Below the pieces are notes generated by a model. It was given only the letters and a program-made list of their open reading frames with translations. It was not told the origin of the DNA and made no database searches. 8,975 nucleotides of DNA from Desulfobacteraceae bacterium (GTDB lineage Bacteria; Desulfobacterota; Desulfobacteria; Desulfobacterales; Desulfobacteraceae). Positions 1 to 6,664 of the stretch are shown here, one piece after another; position 1 is the stretch's first letter, and each line of letters opens with the position of its first letter. Position numbers and translations under genes: made by a program. The DNA lies in the NCBI GenBank assembly GCA_011390435.1, contig JAABSK010000099.1:1-8975 (forward strand), read 5' to 3'.

Positions 1-105
1 ATAAAAGTAACTTTTTCTGCAGCTCTTTTCATATAATCTCATTGCCTTCTTATAGGATTTAGGTAGCACACAGTTTGATAAGTCTATTACTGAATGATTT
101 TCCAT
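1..105 (-). CDS. 5' end of an unrecognised divergent gene (partial)
   Basis: An open frame of 35 codons reads leftward from an ATG whose first base is 105 and runs off the window edge without a stop. A good ribosome binding site (GGGGAG on the minus strand, about positions 110-115) sits 5-6 bases upstream. An in-frame TGA lies further upstream (about 133-135) with no other ATG between, so this start is well defined. The visible peptide begins MENHSVIDLSNC and ends with a Lys/Tyr-rich stretch (LYEKSCRKSYFY). It has no signal peptide or membrane segment, and I do not recognise a family. Base use is very different from the rest of the window: 32 of 105 bases are G or C, against roughly half in the plus-strand genes. 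This suggests a different origin, or an operon boundary at this point. That the frame is a gene rests on the start and ribosome binding site; its function is unknown. Confidence 0.55.
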   Translation of the reverse strand, partial: MENHSVIDLSNCVLPKSYKKAMRLYEKSCRKSYFY

Positions 106-298
106 AGTTTCTCCCCATAATATTGGTTTATATCAAAACAATCTTTTCCACTTTAGCAAAATGTTAACTGTTATATTGAATTTTATAGATATAAGGGTGT
201 TAAATAATTGCTGGAGAAGCATAAAATAACCCTTTTTAAACCGCATCAGTTTCATTATGTGCCACCAGATTCGCCATGTAACATTTTTTTAAAAATGC

Positions 299-328
299 TT
301 GACAGGGTCTCTGACGAATTGTTATGTT
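299..328 (+). promoter_or_regulatory. Probable sigma70-type promoter of the operon
   Basis: A perfect -35 hexamer TTGACA (299-304) is followed after 18 bases by TATGTT (323-328), which matches four of six positions of the -10 consensus including the conserved first two and last bases. An AT tract (284-296) lies immediately upstream. Transcription would start near 335, about 50 bases before the first gene, leaving room for its ribosome binding site. This is also why the TTG at 299, in frame with the racemase-family gene, is not taken as its start. Prediction from sequence only. Confidence 0.5.
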
Positions 329-357
329 CACTACATAAATGAAGTGAATACAATTCA
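316..357. promoter_or_regulatory. Nested dyad symmetry downstream of the promoter
   Basis: Two further symmetries overlap the palindrome at 322-338. TGAAT-ACA-ATTCA is a perfect short palindrome at 345-357. On a larger scale, GAATTGT (316-322) is the reverse complement of ACAATTC (350-356), and inside it TTCACT (327-332) is the reverse complement of AGTGAA (343-348), leaving a 10-base loop. These could be a second operator half or an arm of a looped complex. A transcript starting near 335 would carry only the right arms, so an RNA hairpin from this promoter is less likely than a protein-binding role. Confidence 0.35.
322..338. promoter_or_regulatory. Candidate operator palindrome over the -10 element
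   Basis: TTATGT and ACATAA form a perfect 6-bp inverted repeat around TCACT. The site covers the proposed -10 element and start region, which is where a repressor would block transcription. The palindrome and half-site size suit a dimeric helix-turn-helix protein. The RpiR-family regulator at the far end of the operon is the obvious candidate, but nothing in the sequence proves the pairing. Confidence 0.4.
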
Positions 358-385
358 TACAATAAAGATGAGTCGGAGAGGAAAT

Positions 386-1120
386 ATGATTTATTATGGG
401 CGAAAGGGCCAATATACTGGCGGAGAAGCCATTGGAATATTAACATTGGAGAGTAGTCCGGTCGCCTTTATTCCCGGAGATGTCAATAATGCATCCACTT
501 ATCCCTTTCCTGTGAGATACCAGAATGTAAAGGGGTTTACAGTCCAAAAAGCGATCGGGAAAGACCCGTCCATATTCGGAGCCCTGCTGGAAGCGGCACA
601 GGCACTCCAGGCCCAGGGTGTCCGGGCGATTACCGGAGGGTGCGGGTTCATGGGTATCCATCAATGCCGCTTGGCAAAACAGATAGATGTTCCGGTTTTT
701 TTGTCAAGTCTGATTCAAATTCCTTTTATTTCAACCCTCTTGGGAACCGAAGCACAGGTGGGTATCATCACGGCAGATAGCCGCAATCTCACAGACGATC
801 TGTTGAAACAGGTGAGTGTTTTGGATACATCCTTTCTGCGGATTTCCGGCCTGGAAGACAGGCCCCACTTTTATGGATTTGGTATTCAGGAAACAGGTCG
901 ACTGGATGTGGATAAAGTCCGGAATGAGGTGGTGGAGACCGCTGAAAAATTGGTGTCCGATCATCCGGGCATCCGTGCATTGCTTCTGGAATGCAGCCTT
1001 CTTCCGCCCTATGCCCGGGCAGTCCAGGCAGCGGTCAACCTGCCGGTGTTTGATTACGTGACCATGATCAAATATGTGTTCACCGCGGTTGTTCAGCATT
1101 CCTACCAGGGATTTATCTGA
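386..1120 (+). CDS. Aspartate/glutamate racemase-family protein
   Basis: A 244-residue cytoplasmic protein of the Asp/Glu/hydantoin racemase superfamily, whose members use two opposed cysteines for proton transfer at a carbon next to a carboxylate (racemases) or related chemistry (maleate isomerase, arylmalonate decarboxylase). Both cysteines are visible in family context: C86 in GGCGFMG, and C203 in LLECSLLPPY near the C-terminus. An early glycine-rich segment (residues 8-18) and PVFDYVTMIKY (220-230) also fit. The ATG at 386 is preferred because GGAGAGGA (375-382) lies just before it; upstream in-frame starts at 299 (TTG, inside the promoter) and 368 (ATG, no ribosome binding site) are less likely. 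It is the first gene of the operon, 94 bases before the transporter. Ectoine-utilisation clusters carry a member of this superfamily (EutA), but I see no EutA-specific motif, so substrate and reaction remain open. Confidence 0.85.
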   Translation: MIYYGRKGQYTGGEAIGILTLESSPVAFIPGDVNNASTYPFPVRYQNVKGFTVQKAIGKDPSIFGALLEAAQALQAQGVRAITGGCGFMGIHQCRLAKQIDVPVFLSSLIQIPFISTLLGTEAQVGIITADSRNLTDDLLKQVSVLDTSFLRISGLEDRPHFYGFGIQETGRLDVDKVRNEVVETAEKLVSDHPGIRALLLECSLLPPYARAVQAAVNLPVFDYVTMIKYVFTAVVQHSYQGFI

Positions 1121-1214
1121 TGGGACAGTAATTTAGAGGCTGGGAAAACAGCAGGAGCGGAAGGCCAGTTGTTTCCTGGTAAATATAACCACAATAAAAT
1201 GGAGGGACAGTAAC

Positions 1215-2264
1215 ATGAAGAAAAGTTTAATTCTTTTTTTGGCCGTGATGATGTCAGTGTATGCAACAGTGGTGTCTGCCGGGGAATACACTGGGAAGAA
1301 GATCCAGGCCAAACTGGCATCCGAGGAATTGGACGGCGATTTCATGACGGTGTACGCAGAAAAATTCGCCGAGGAAATGAAGACATGGTCGGACGGGAAA
1401 ATTGATATCGTGGTGTATCCCTACGGCACTCTTGGAGAGACCCGGGACATCAATGAACTCTGCCAGTTGGGGGTAGTTGAATTTGTTTTTTCCGATTATG
1501 CATGGATCAGCTCGTTTGTTCCTCAGGCCCAGGTGCTGGCACTGCACTACATATGGCCCAGGGAAAAAATCAATGAAACTTTGCACTGGATCGTGAAAAA
1601 TGGTGAATCCATGAAGATCCTGGAAGAAAAATTCCGGCAGAAGGGGATGGTACCCCTGGCAATCATGTTCGAGGGCTGGCAGTGGATCACTTCCAAACGG
1701 CCTATCAACTCCCTGGAAGATATGAAAGGGCTCAAATTGCGTCTGATGTCGTCAAAACTGCTAGTGGAAAACTACAAGGCGTATGGCGCAAGTCCGACTC
1801 CAATGCAGTATGGTGAAATTTATGGCGGACTTCAGACCGGGATCATCGATGCCCAGATGCAGCCAGTTTTCGGCAACTACAGCATGAAGTTTTTTGAGGT
1901 GACCGACTACCATACCCAGTTGTGGGCAGAACCCTTTCTGGGTATTCCGACGGTGAACAAGAAATTTTTTGATTCATTGCCCAAAAACGCCCAGGATAAA
2001 ATGCGTCAATTCTGGCTGGATGCGATTCTGGTATCAAGGGAATGGACAGACCGACGGAATACCGGAGACAAGGAAAAGATTCTCAAAGAAAAACCCAGTT
2101 CAACTTTTACAGTGCTGGATGAAGATACCGTTGCCGAATTCAAGGCGATCGCAAAAACCGTCTATCCCAAATATGTGGAAATCGGGGGCGAGGGATCTCA
2201 GGAACTGCTGGACAATTTGCTGAAGGATGTGGATACCGCTAAAAATACACTGGGAATAGATTAA
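1215..2264 (+). CDS. dctP: TRAP transporter solute-binding protein (DctP family)
   Basis: The periplasmic receptor of a tripartite ATP-independent transporter, 349 residues, the usual length. It would capture an organic acid or zwitterion with a carboxylate and hand it to the membrane subunits encoded next. Residues 1-22 are a Sec signal peptide: MKK, a hydrophobic core, then VSA before a predicted cut at G23. The family signature spans about 172-217. R176 (in LKLRLMSS) is at the position that normally salt-bridges the substrate carboxylate, followed by GASPTPMQYGEIYGGLQTG and IDAQ. A full ribosome binding site GGAGGG (1201-1206) lies 8 bases before the ATG. A stable hairpin follows the stop, before the next transporter gene. 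The solute cannot be read from sequence. Relatives include ectoine binders (TeaA, UehA) as well as many dicarboxylate and keto-acid binders. Confidence 0.93.
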   Translation: MKKSLILFLAVMMSVYATVVSAGEYTGKKIQAKLASEELDGDFMTVYAEKFAEEMKTWSDGKIDIVVYPYGTLGETRDINELCQLGVVEFVFSDYAWISSFVPQAQVLALHYIWPREKINETLHWIVKNGESMKILEEKFRQKGMVPLAIMFEGWQWITSKRPINSLEDMKGLKLRLMSSKLLVENYKAYGASPTPMQYGEIYGGLQTGIIDAQMQPVFGNYSMKFFEVTDYHTQLWAEPFLGIPTVNKKFFDSLPKNAQDKMRQFWLDAILVSREWTDRRNTGDKEKILKEKPSSTFTVLDEDTVAEFKAIAKTVYPKYVEIGGEGSQELLDNLLKDVDTAKNTLGID

Positions 2265-2277
2265 TCCTGTTATTATC

Positions 2278-2323
2278 TGGCCGTCCTGCGACCCGGTGTA
2301 TTGTAAGTGCTGCGGGACGGCCA
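2278..2323 (+). other. Intercistronic hairpin after the binding-protein gene
   Basis: TGGCCGTCCTGC (2278-2289) pairs with GCGGGACGGCCA (2312-2323): a 12-bp GC-rich stem with one G-U pair and a loop of about 22 bases. It lies wholly inside the 79-base gap between the binding-protein and small-subunit genes, starting 13 bases after the stop codon. It is not followed by a run of T, so it is not a standard intrinsic terminator. The likely role is to protect the 3' end of the upstream message, or partly attenuate transcription, so that the periplasmic protein is made in excess over the membrane subunits, as commonly seen in binding-protein-dependent transporter operons. Confidence 0.6.
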
Positions 2324-2343
2324 TTCATAATGGAGCGTGAAAC

Positions 2344-2925
2344 ATGGCTGTTGAAAATTCCATTAAAACTGTTACCAGAAAAATTAACAAAACCATCGGC
2401 ATGATCATCAATGCATTTGAAGTCTGGAGCCTTATGCTGTGCATGTTTCTGCTCACTAGTCTGTTGATTGCTAATGTCATTGCCAGGGAATTTTTCGTCA
2501 GTATCTATTTTGCGGAAGAGGTGGCGGAATTTCTGCTCATATTTGTCACGTTCGTTGGGGTCAGCTATGGTGTCAGAAAGGCCCGGCATATACGCATGGG
2601 GGCATTTTTCGACATGATGAATCCGGCGCTTGAGAAGGTGTTCATGCTGCTAATTGCCACGGTCAGTGCGGTGGTGATGTTTATCATGGCTTTCACTGGA
2701 TATGAATATGTGATCACTGCCATGGGGAGGGGCCATGAAACCGGTGCGCTGCGACTTCCCTACTGGATTTTTTACGCCATCATCCCCGTGGGATTTTTCA
2801 TGGCCGGTATCCAGTATATCCGCACCATCATAAAAAATCTTACCGAAAAAGACACCTGGATGTCTCCGGAACAGCAGAGTGAATATGAAGAGGAAATAGC
2901 CCAGGTCCAGGAGGTTTCAAAATGA
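2344..2925 (+). CDS. dctQ: TRAP transporter small permease subunit (DctQ family)
   Basis: A 193-residue inner-membrane protein with four predicted hydrophobic helices at roughly 25-47, 57-77, 98-120 and 138-158, the standard DctQ topology. The family hallmark is clear in the second helix and the loop after it: a glutamate-led FAEEVAEFLLIF (56-67), then GVRKARHIRMG (76-86). The subunit pairs with the large subunit and is required for sodium-driven uptake together with the binding protein. GGAG (2332-2335) lies 8 bases before the ATG. Its stop overlaps the start of the large subunit (ATGA), so the two are very likely translationally coupled. The C-terminal tail (about 168-193) is acidic and hydrophilic, with no recognised domain. 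Confidence 0.92.
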   Translation: MAVENSIKTVTRKINKTIGMIINAFEVWSLMLCMFLLTSLLIANVIAREFFVSIYFAEEVAEFLLIFVTFVGVSYGVRKARHIRMGAFFDMMNPALEKVFMLLIATVSAVVMFIMAFTGYEYVITAMGRGHETGALRLPYWIFYAIIPVGFFMAGIQYIRTIIKNLTEKDTWMSPEQQSEYEEEIAQVQEVSK

Positions 2926-4196
2926 CCGTGTTTGTTACCAGTCTGGTCAGTATGCTTCTGGCCGGATTCCCGTTCATGGTGGTGCTTCTGGGATCGTTGA
3001 TTCTTTATATAAAACTCTATATTCCTGGATTCAATCTGACTGTGTTAATTCAGCAGATCCTGACAGGGGTGACTCCGCCGTCGCTGATGTGCGTTCCAAT
3101 GTTTATCCTGGCGGCCAACATTATCACATCTGGTAAAGCTGCAGAAAAACTTATTAACATGGTTCAGGCCTTTTTCGGGCATATTCCTGGGGGTCTGCCC
3201 ATTACCACAAATGCCAGCTGTACCCTGTTCGGCAGTGTGTCAGGGTCCACCCAAGCCACCGTGGCTGCCATTGGCGGCACCATGCGGCCCATGCTGCTAA
3301 AGGCGGGATATCCAAGTTCTTTTACACTGGGCCTGATCATCAATTCTAGCGACATAGCGTTTTTGATTCCACCCAGTATCGGATTCATCGTTTATGGAGT
3401 GGCCACCAGCACATCCGTGGGGAAGCTCTTTTTGGCCGGTATCGGCCCAGGGTTACTCATTTTTTTCCTGTTTTCGGTATATTGCTATTTTTATTCAGCC
3501 AGAAGAAACATCGGGCAGCTCCCAAAAGCCGGGTGGACTGAAAGAATCCAGTCACTCAAGGGCGGGCTGCCGGTGATGGGGTTTCCGGTGGTGGTGATCG
3601 GCGGCATATTTACCGGCAAGTTCAGTCCCACGGAAGCAGCGGCCGCTTCTGTGGCCTATGCCCTGATTCTCGAGTCATTTTACTATAAAAGTATGACCTT
3701 TGCAAAAATCAGAACCGCCTTCCTTCAGACCGGGGTGATCACCGGGGTGGTCTTGATCCTTGTGGGATCCGGCCAGGCTTTTTCCTGGTTGCTGAGTTTT
3801 CTGCGGCTGCCCCAGGAGATCATGCCGGTCCTTTTTGGTCTTGATCCTTCCATGACACGGGTCATCTTTGTGGTGGTAGCATCTTATTTTATTTCCTGCA
3901 TGTTTGTAGATCCCATTGTGGCTATATATATTCTGAGTCCCATTTTTCACCCTTATGTGACGGCCTCGGGTGTAGACCCGATTCTTTTAGGGGTTCTGGT
4001 GACACTCCAATGTGCCATCGGGTCAGCCACTCCGCCTTTTGGCTGTGACATATTCACAGCCCAGCTGATTTTCAGACGTCCCTACTTGGAAGTGATCGGA
4101 CATACCCCCCCGTTTATTCTGATTTTGATACTGGTCACCCTGCTACTTGTCATGTTCCCAGGTATTGCACTTTTCTTACCGAATATGGCGTTTTAA
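2922..4196 (+). CDS. dctM: TRAP transporter large permease subunit (DctM family)
   Basis: A 424-residue, very hydrophobic polytopic membrane protein (about a dozen helices), the sodium-coupled transport subunit. Family features include the N-terminal membrane helix with GFPFMVVLLG (15-24), the serine-rich re-entrant motif GSVSGSTQATVAAIG (104-118), SPTEAAAASVAYAL (235-248), and the second re-entrant motif GSATPPFG (367-374). These are the regions known in the family to form the sodium and substrate sites. A consensus AGGAGG (2909-2914) inside the end of the small-subunit gene lies 7 bases before the ATG, and the four-base overlap implies coupled synthesis. The M24 hydrolase gene starts 28 bases after the stop. 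Family is certain; the transported solute is not. Confidence 0.95.
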   Translation: MTVFVTSLVSMLLAGFPFMVVLLGSLILYIKLYIPGFNLTVLIQQILTGVTPPSLMCVPMFILAANIITSGKAAEKLINMVQAFFGHIPGGLPITTNASCTLFGSVSGSTQATVAAIGGTMRPMLLKAGYPSSFTLGLIINSSDIAFLIPPSIGFIVYGVATSTSVGKLFLAGIGPGLLIFFLFSVYCYFYSARRNIGQLPKAGWTERIQSLKGGLPVMGFPVVVIGGIFTGKFSPTEAAAASVAYALILESFYYKSMTFAKIRTAFLQTGVITGVVLILVGSGQAFSWLLSFLRLPQEIMPVLFGLDPSMTRVIFVVVASYFISCMFVDPIVAIYILSPIFHPYVTASGVDPILLGVLVTLQCAIGSATPPFGCDIFTAQLIFRRPYLEVIGHTPPFILILILVTLLLVMFPGIALFLPNMAF

Positions 4197-4224
4197 CAAC
4201 AATTTTTATTCAAGAGGCTTTGAC

Positions 4225-5418
4225 ATGAATTCATCTGTATTTGACAGATCCGAATATGAAGAAAGGGTCAAAAAGACAAAAGATGCCATGGCGGCAGAAA
4301 ATATCGATGTCATGATTTCCACCCTGCCCCAGAATATGTTTTATCTGTCCGGGTATGACTGTGGGTCGTTTTATGTTCATCAGGGGGTCATCATCTCCCT
4401 GGACAAGGCTGAACCCATCTGGTTCGGCCGGGGGATGGATGCCAGCGGTGCCAGAATTACCACCTGGATCAGTCATGAAAACATCCGTGAATATGCCGAT
4501 GATTACGTTCAGTCTTCATACAAACACCCCATGGATTTTGTGGGAAATATTATAAAAGAGCACCATTGGGAAACCAAAACCATCGGTCTGGAAATGGATC
4601 AATACTATTTTACCGCTAGGGCATATTTGTCGTTGAAAAACAGCCTCCCTAAGGCGACGTTCAAAGATGCAAACCTGCTGGTGAACTGGATCAGGCTCAT
4701 CAAATCTGACAATGAAATCGCCTATATGAAACAGGCGGGTAAGATTGTGGGAAAAGCTATGGCCGTTGCCATGGAATCGATCAAGCCAGGGGTGAGACAG
4801 TGCGATGTGGCCGCTCAGGTGCTTCATGCACAGATGTCAGGGACAGAGTCATTCGGTGGCAACTACACTTCTGTGTTTCCGGTAATGGCATCGGGTATAG
4901 GCACCACTGCTGCACACATGTCCTGGTCGGACGCGCCATACAACAAAGATGAGGTGTCCTATCTGGAAATTGCGGGTTGCAGAAAACGCTACCACGCCCC
5001 CTTATGCCGAACCATTTATACCGGGACGCCACCGTCGCTTTTGGCAGACAAAGCAGAATTTGTCATTGAAGGATTAAATAAAACCCTGGAGTATATCAAA
5101 CCCGGGGTTACCTGTGAATCTGTGGAGGCGGTATGGCGGTCCGCCATCTCAAAGAGCAATATTGTAAAAAAACAGCGGATGGCCTATGCCATTGGCATTG
5201 GCTATCCACCGGACTGGGGAGAGCAGACTGCCAGCATGCGGCCCGGAGACAAGACCATACTTGAGCCGAACATGGCCTTTCATATGATACCTGCCATCTG
5301 GCAGAAATATGAAGATAAAAATGACATCGGGTTTGTCATCAGTGAAAGTTTTGTGGTCACTGAAAACGGCTGTGACACCCTGGCAGATTTTCCCAGAAAA
5401 CTGTTTGTTTCCCAATAA
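4225..5418 (+). CDS. M24-fold hydrolase, ectoine hydrolase (DoeA/EutD)-like, non-metal type
   Basis: A 397-residue cytoplasmic protein with a creatinase/prolidase-type N-terminal domain (about 1-160) and a C-terminal pita-bread domain (about 165-397). The five M24 metal ligands are all replaced: the first Asp is E248 (in LEIAGCRKRYH), the second is P259, the His of the GHGIG motif is lost in YAIGIGYPPDW, and the two late Glu are I355 (FHMIP) and S373 (VISES). This is the pattern of metal-free members such as creatinase and ectoine hydrolase. Several blocks recall DoeA: SGYDCGSFYVHQG (42-54), YVQSSYKHPMD (94-104), EMDQYYFTA (123-131), GYPPDWGE (326-333) and FPRKLFV (389-395). H231 in AAHMSW is kept. 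The ATG at 4225 follows AAGAGG (4212-4217); an in-frame upstream start would lie inside the transporter gene. An ectoine-like cyclic amidine is the leading substrate guess, but a related C-N substrate is possible. Confidence 0.82.
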   Translation: MNSSVFDRSEYEERVKKTKDAMAAENIDVMISTLPQNMFYLSGYDCGSFYVHQGVIISLDKAEPIWFGRGMDASGARITTWISHENIREYADDYVQSSYKHPMDFVGNIIKEHHWETKTIGLEMDQYYFTARAYLSLKNSLPKATFKDANLLVNWIRLIKSDNEIAYMKQAGKIVGKAMAVAMESIKPGVRQCDVAAQVLHAQMSGTESFGGNYTSVFPVMASGIGTTAAHMSWSDAPYNKDEVSYLEIAGCRKRYHAPLCRTIYTGTPPSLLADKAEFVIEGLNKTLEYIKPGVTCESVEAVWRSAISKSNIVKKQRMAYAIGIGYPPDWGEQTASMRPGDKTILEPNMAFHMIPAIWQKYEDKNDIGFVISESFVVTENGCDTLADFPRKLFVSQ

Positions 5419-5477
5419 CGGTTCTGCCCTGCCGGGCATGGGGGATACTTAAAAAATATATACATAAAGGAATGAAT

Positions 5478-6644
5478 ATGTTCAACGACATTGCGGAATT
5501 CGGCTTTCCCACAAGTATCTTGTTCGGATCAGGGGCATTGAAACGGGTAGCGCATTTTTTATCTGAAAAAAAAGCTGCCATGCCTCTGATTGTCACCGAC
5601 ACGGGATTGATTTCAACTGCAGCCTTTAAACAGGCTGCAGGTGTTTTTACTGAAACTGGAGTGGTGTTTCATGTATTTTCTCACATTTCTTCCAATCCAA
5701 CGGACAAGGAGATAGAAGCGGCAGCTGCCTTCTTTGAAGACAAACAATGTGACAGTATCATAGGACTGGGCGGGGGATCAGCCATGGATGCAGCCAAGGC
5801 CCTTGCCGTGCTCGTTGTCAATCAGGGCCGGGTGGCGGATTTTGATTCTTCAAATAAAAGGAAAAAGATGATTAAGGGACCACTCCCGGTGTTGATTTGT
5901 ATCCCTACCACATCCGGTACCGGCAGTGAGGTGGGACGGTGTGCAGTGATCTCTTCGGCGCAGGACAGCAGAAAATTTATGGTCTGTCATCCGTTGATGA
6001 TGCCAGATCTGGCATTACTTGATCCGAATCTTACAGTGGGGCTTCCTGCATTTTTGACAGCGGCCACCGGCATGGACGCGTTTTCCCATTGTCTGGAATC
6101 GTTGGTTTCGCCGGTTTTTCATCCTATGTGTGATGCTATTGCGTTACAGGGCATCGAGCTGGTTATCAAATACCTTGAGACCGCATGTATCCATCCGGAA
6201 AACATCGAGGCCCGGGGATATATGCAGCTGGCTTCCATGATGGGGGCTGTTGCCTTTCAAAAAGATCTGGGTGCCACCCATTCCATCGCCCACGCGTTGT
6301 CGGCTGTTTGCGGGATGCACCATGGCTTGGCCAATGCACTCTGCATGGTCCCGGTCATGAGATATAATCTGGAGACATCCCAAAAACAATATGCGAAGGT
6401 GGCAGCCATTTTTGGGATAGATACCCGTAAAATGACCGATATGGAAGCGTCAGAAAAGGCAATTAGGTGTGTGACGGCTTTTGTAAAAAATGTGGGGCTG
6501 CCTGGAAAATTGGCCCGGGCAGGGGTGAATGAATCTCAACTGGATGCACTGGCGGCAACCGCTTTTTTGGATCCATGCCATCAAACCAACCCGCAGCCGT
6601 GCACAAAAGCCGATCTTCTGGCAATTATCAAACAGGCATATTAA
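5478..6644 (+). CDS. Iron-containing (type III) alcohol dehydrogenase
   Basis: A 388-residue NAD(P)-dependent alcohol dehydrogenase of the FucO/AdhB family, interconverting an alcohol and its aldehyde or ketone. The N-terminal nucleotide-binding half shows GLGGGSAMDAAK (96-107) and PTTSGTGSE (143-151). The C-terminal helical half shows the metal ligands: D200 and H204 in TGMDAFSH, H268 in THSIAHALSA, and H282 in GMHHGLANA, so the Fe2+ site is complete. Length is typical. Two ATGs compete: 5472 abuts the AAAGGA ribosome binding site (5466-5471) with no spacing, while 5478 is 6 bases away, so 5478 is chosen. The gene lies 59 bases after the M24 gene and 20 bases before the AOR gene. Working with the AOR, it could feed an alcohol intermediate to the aldehyde level, or reduce a toxic aldehyde. 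Family members are broad, so the substrate is not predictable. Confidence 0.93.
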   Translation: MFNDIAEFGFPTSILFGSGALKRVAHFLSEKKAAMPLIVTDTGLISTAAFKQAAGVFTETGVVFHVFSHISSNPTDKEIEAAAAFFEDKQCDSIIGLGGGSAMDAAKALAVLVVNQGRVADFDSSNKRKKMIKGPLPVLICIPTTSGTGSEVGRCAVISSAQDSRKFMVCHPLMMPDLALLDPNLTVGLPAFLTAATGMDAFSHCLESLVSPVFHPMCDAIALQGIELVIKYLETACIHPENIEARGYMQLASMMGAVAFQKDLGATHSIAHALSAVCGMHHGLANALCMVPVMRYNLETSQKQYAKVAAIFGIDTRKMTDMEASEKAIRCVTAFVKNVGLPGKLARAGVNESQLDALAATAFLDPCHQTNPQPCTKADLLAIIKQAY

Positions 6645-6664
6645 TTCGATTAATGGGGTCTTCA

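Larger units (their letters stand above)
106..385. promoter_or_regulatory. AT-rich divergent intergenic control region
   Basis: This 280-base stretch between the leftward gene and the racemase-family gene contains no convincing coding frame. It is strongly AT-rich and holds several short inverted repeats: ATGT-A-ACAT at 276-284, CATTTTT-TT-AAAAATG at 282-297, and the operator-like dyads listed separately at 316-357. The T7A5 block just upstream of the -35 element could act as an UP-type element for the rightward promoter. I could not find a convincing sigma70 or sigma54 promoter for the leftward gene, although one must lie here if that gene is expressed from its own promoter. Confidence 0.6.

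Noticed and set aside
255..260. Sigma54-type promoter on the minus strand (TGGCAC near 259-264)
   Set aside because: TGGCAC is present, but the -12 GC element is absent at the required spacing.
282..297. CATTTTT-TT-AAAAATG as an intrinsic terminator
   Set aside because: The stem is pure AT apart from its ends, the loop is only two bases, and no gene converges on it. An AT-rich promoter element is a better reading.
299..385. TTG start at 299, or ATG at 368, for the racemase-family gene
   Set aside because: The TTG is the start of the -35 hexamer TTGACA and neither site has a ribosome binding site; the added residues do not resemble the family N-terminus. ATG 386 has GGAGAGGA just before it.
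731..1099. Minus-strand open frame opposite the racemase-family gene
   Set aside because: Shadow of the real gene: low-complexity His/Cys-rich translation, no ribosome binding site, no recognisable domain. The same applies to the other antisense frames in the window.
1121..1214. Possible hairpin or second promoter before the binding-protein gene
   Set aside because: Only 5-bp imperfect pairings (CAGGA/TCCTG) and no convincing -35/-10 pair were seen; the gap contains a ribosome binding site and nothing else I can support.
4147..4224. Longer N-terminus for the M24 hydrolase inside the large permease gene
   Set aside because: The region codes for the last permease helix in another frame, and an AAGAGG site sits correctly before ATG 4225.
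5425..5438. Small hairpin TGCCC-TGCC-GGGCA after the M24 gene
   Set aside because: Only five base pairs and no T-run follows; too weak to call a terminator, and the next gene seems to be co-transcribed.
6575..6664. Longer N-terminus for the AOR starting inside the dehydrogenase gene
   Set aside because: It would overlap the previous gene by 70 bases without a ribosome binding site. AORs begin at the equivalent of MLNGYTGN, i.e. 6665.
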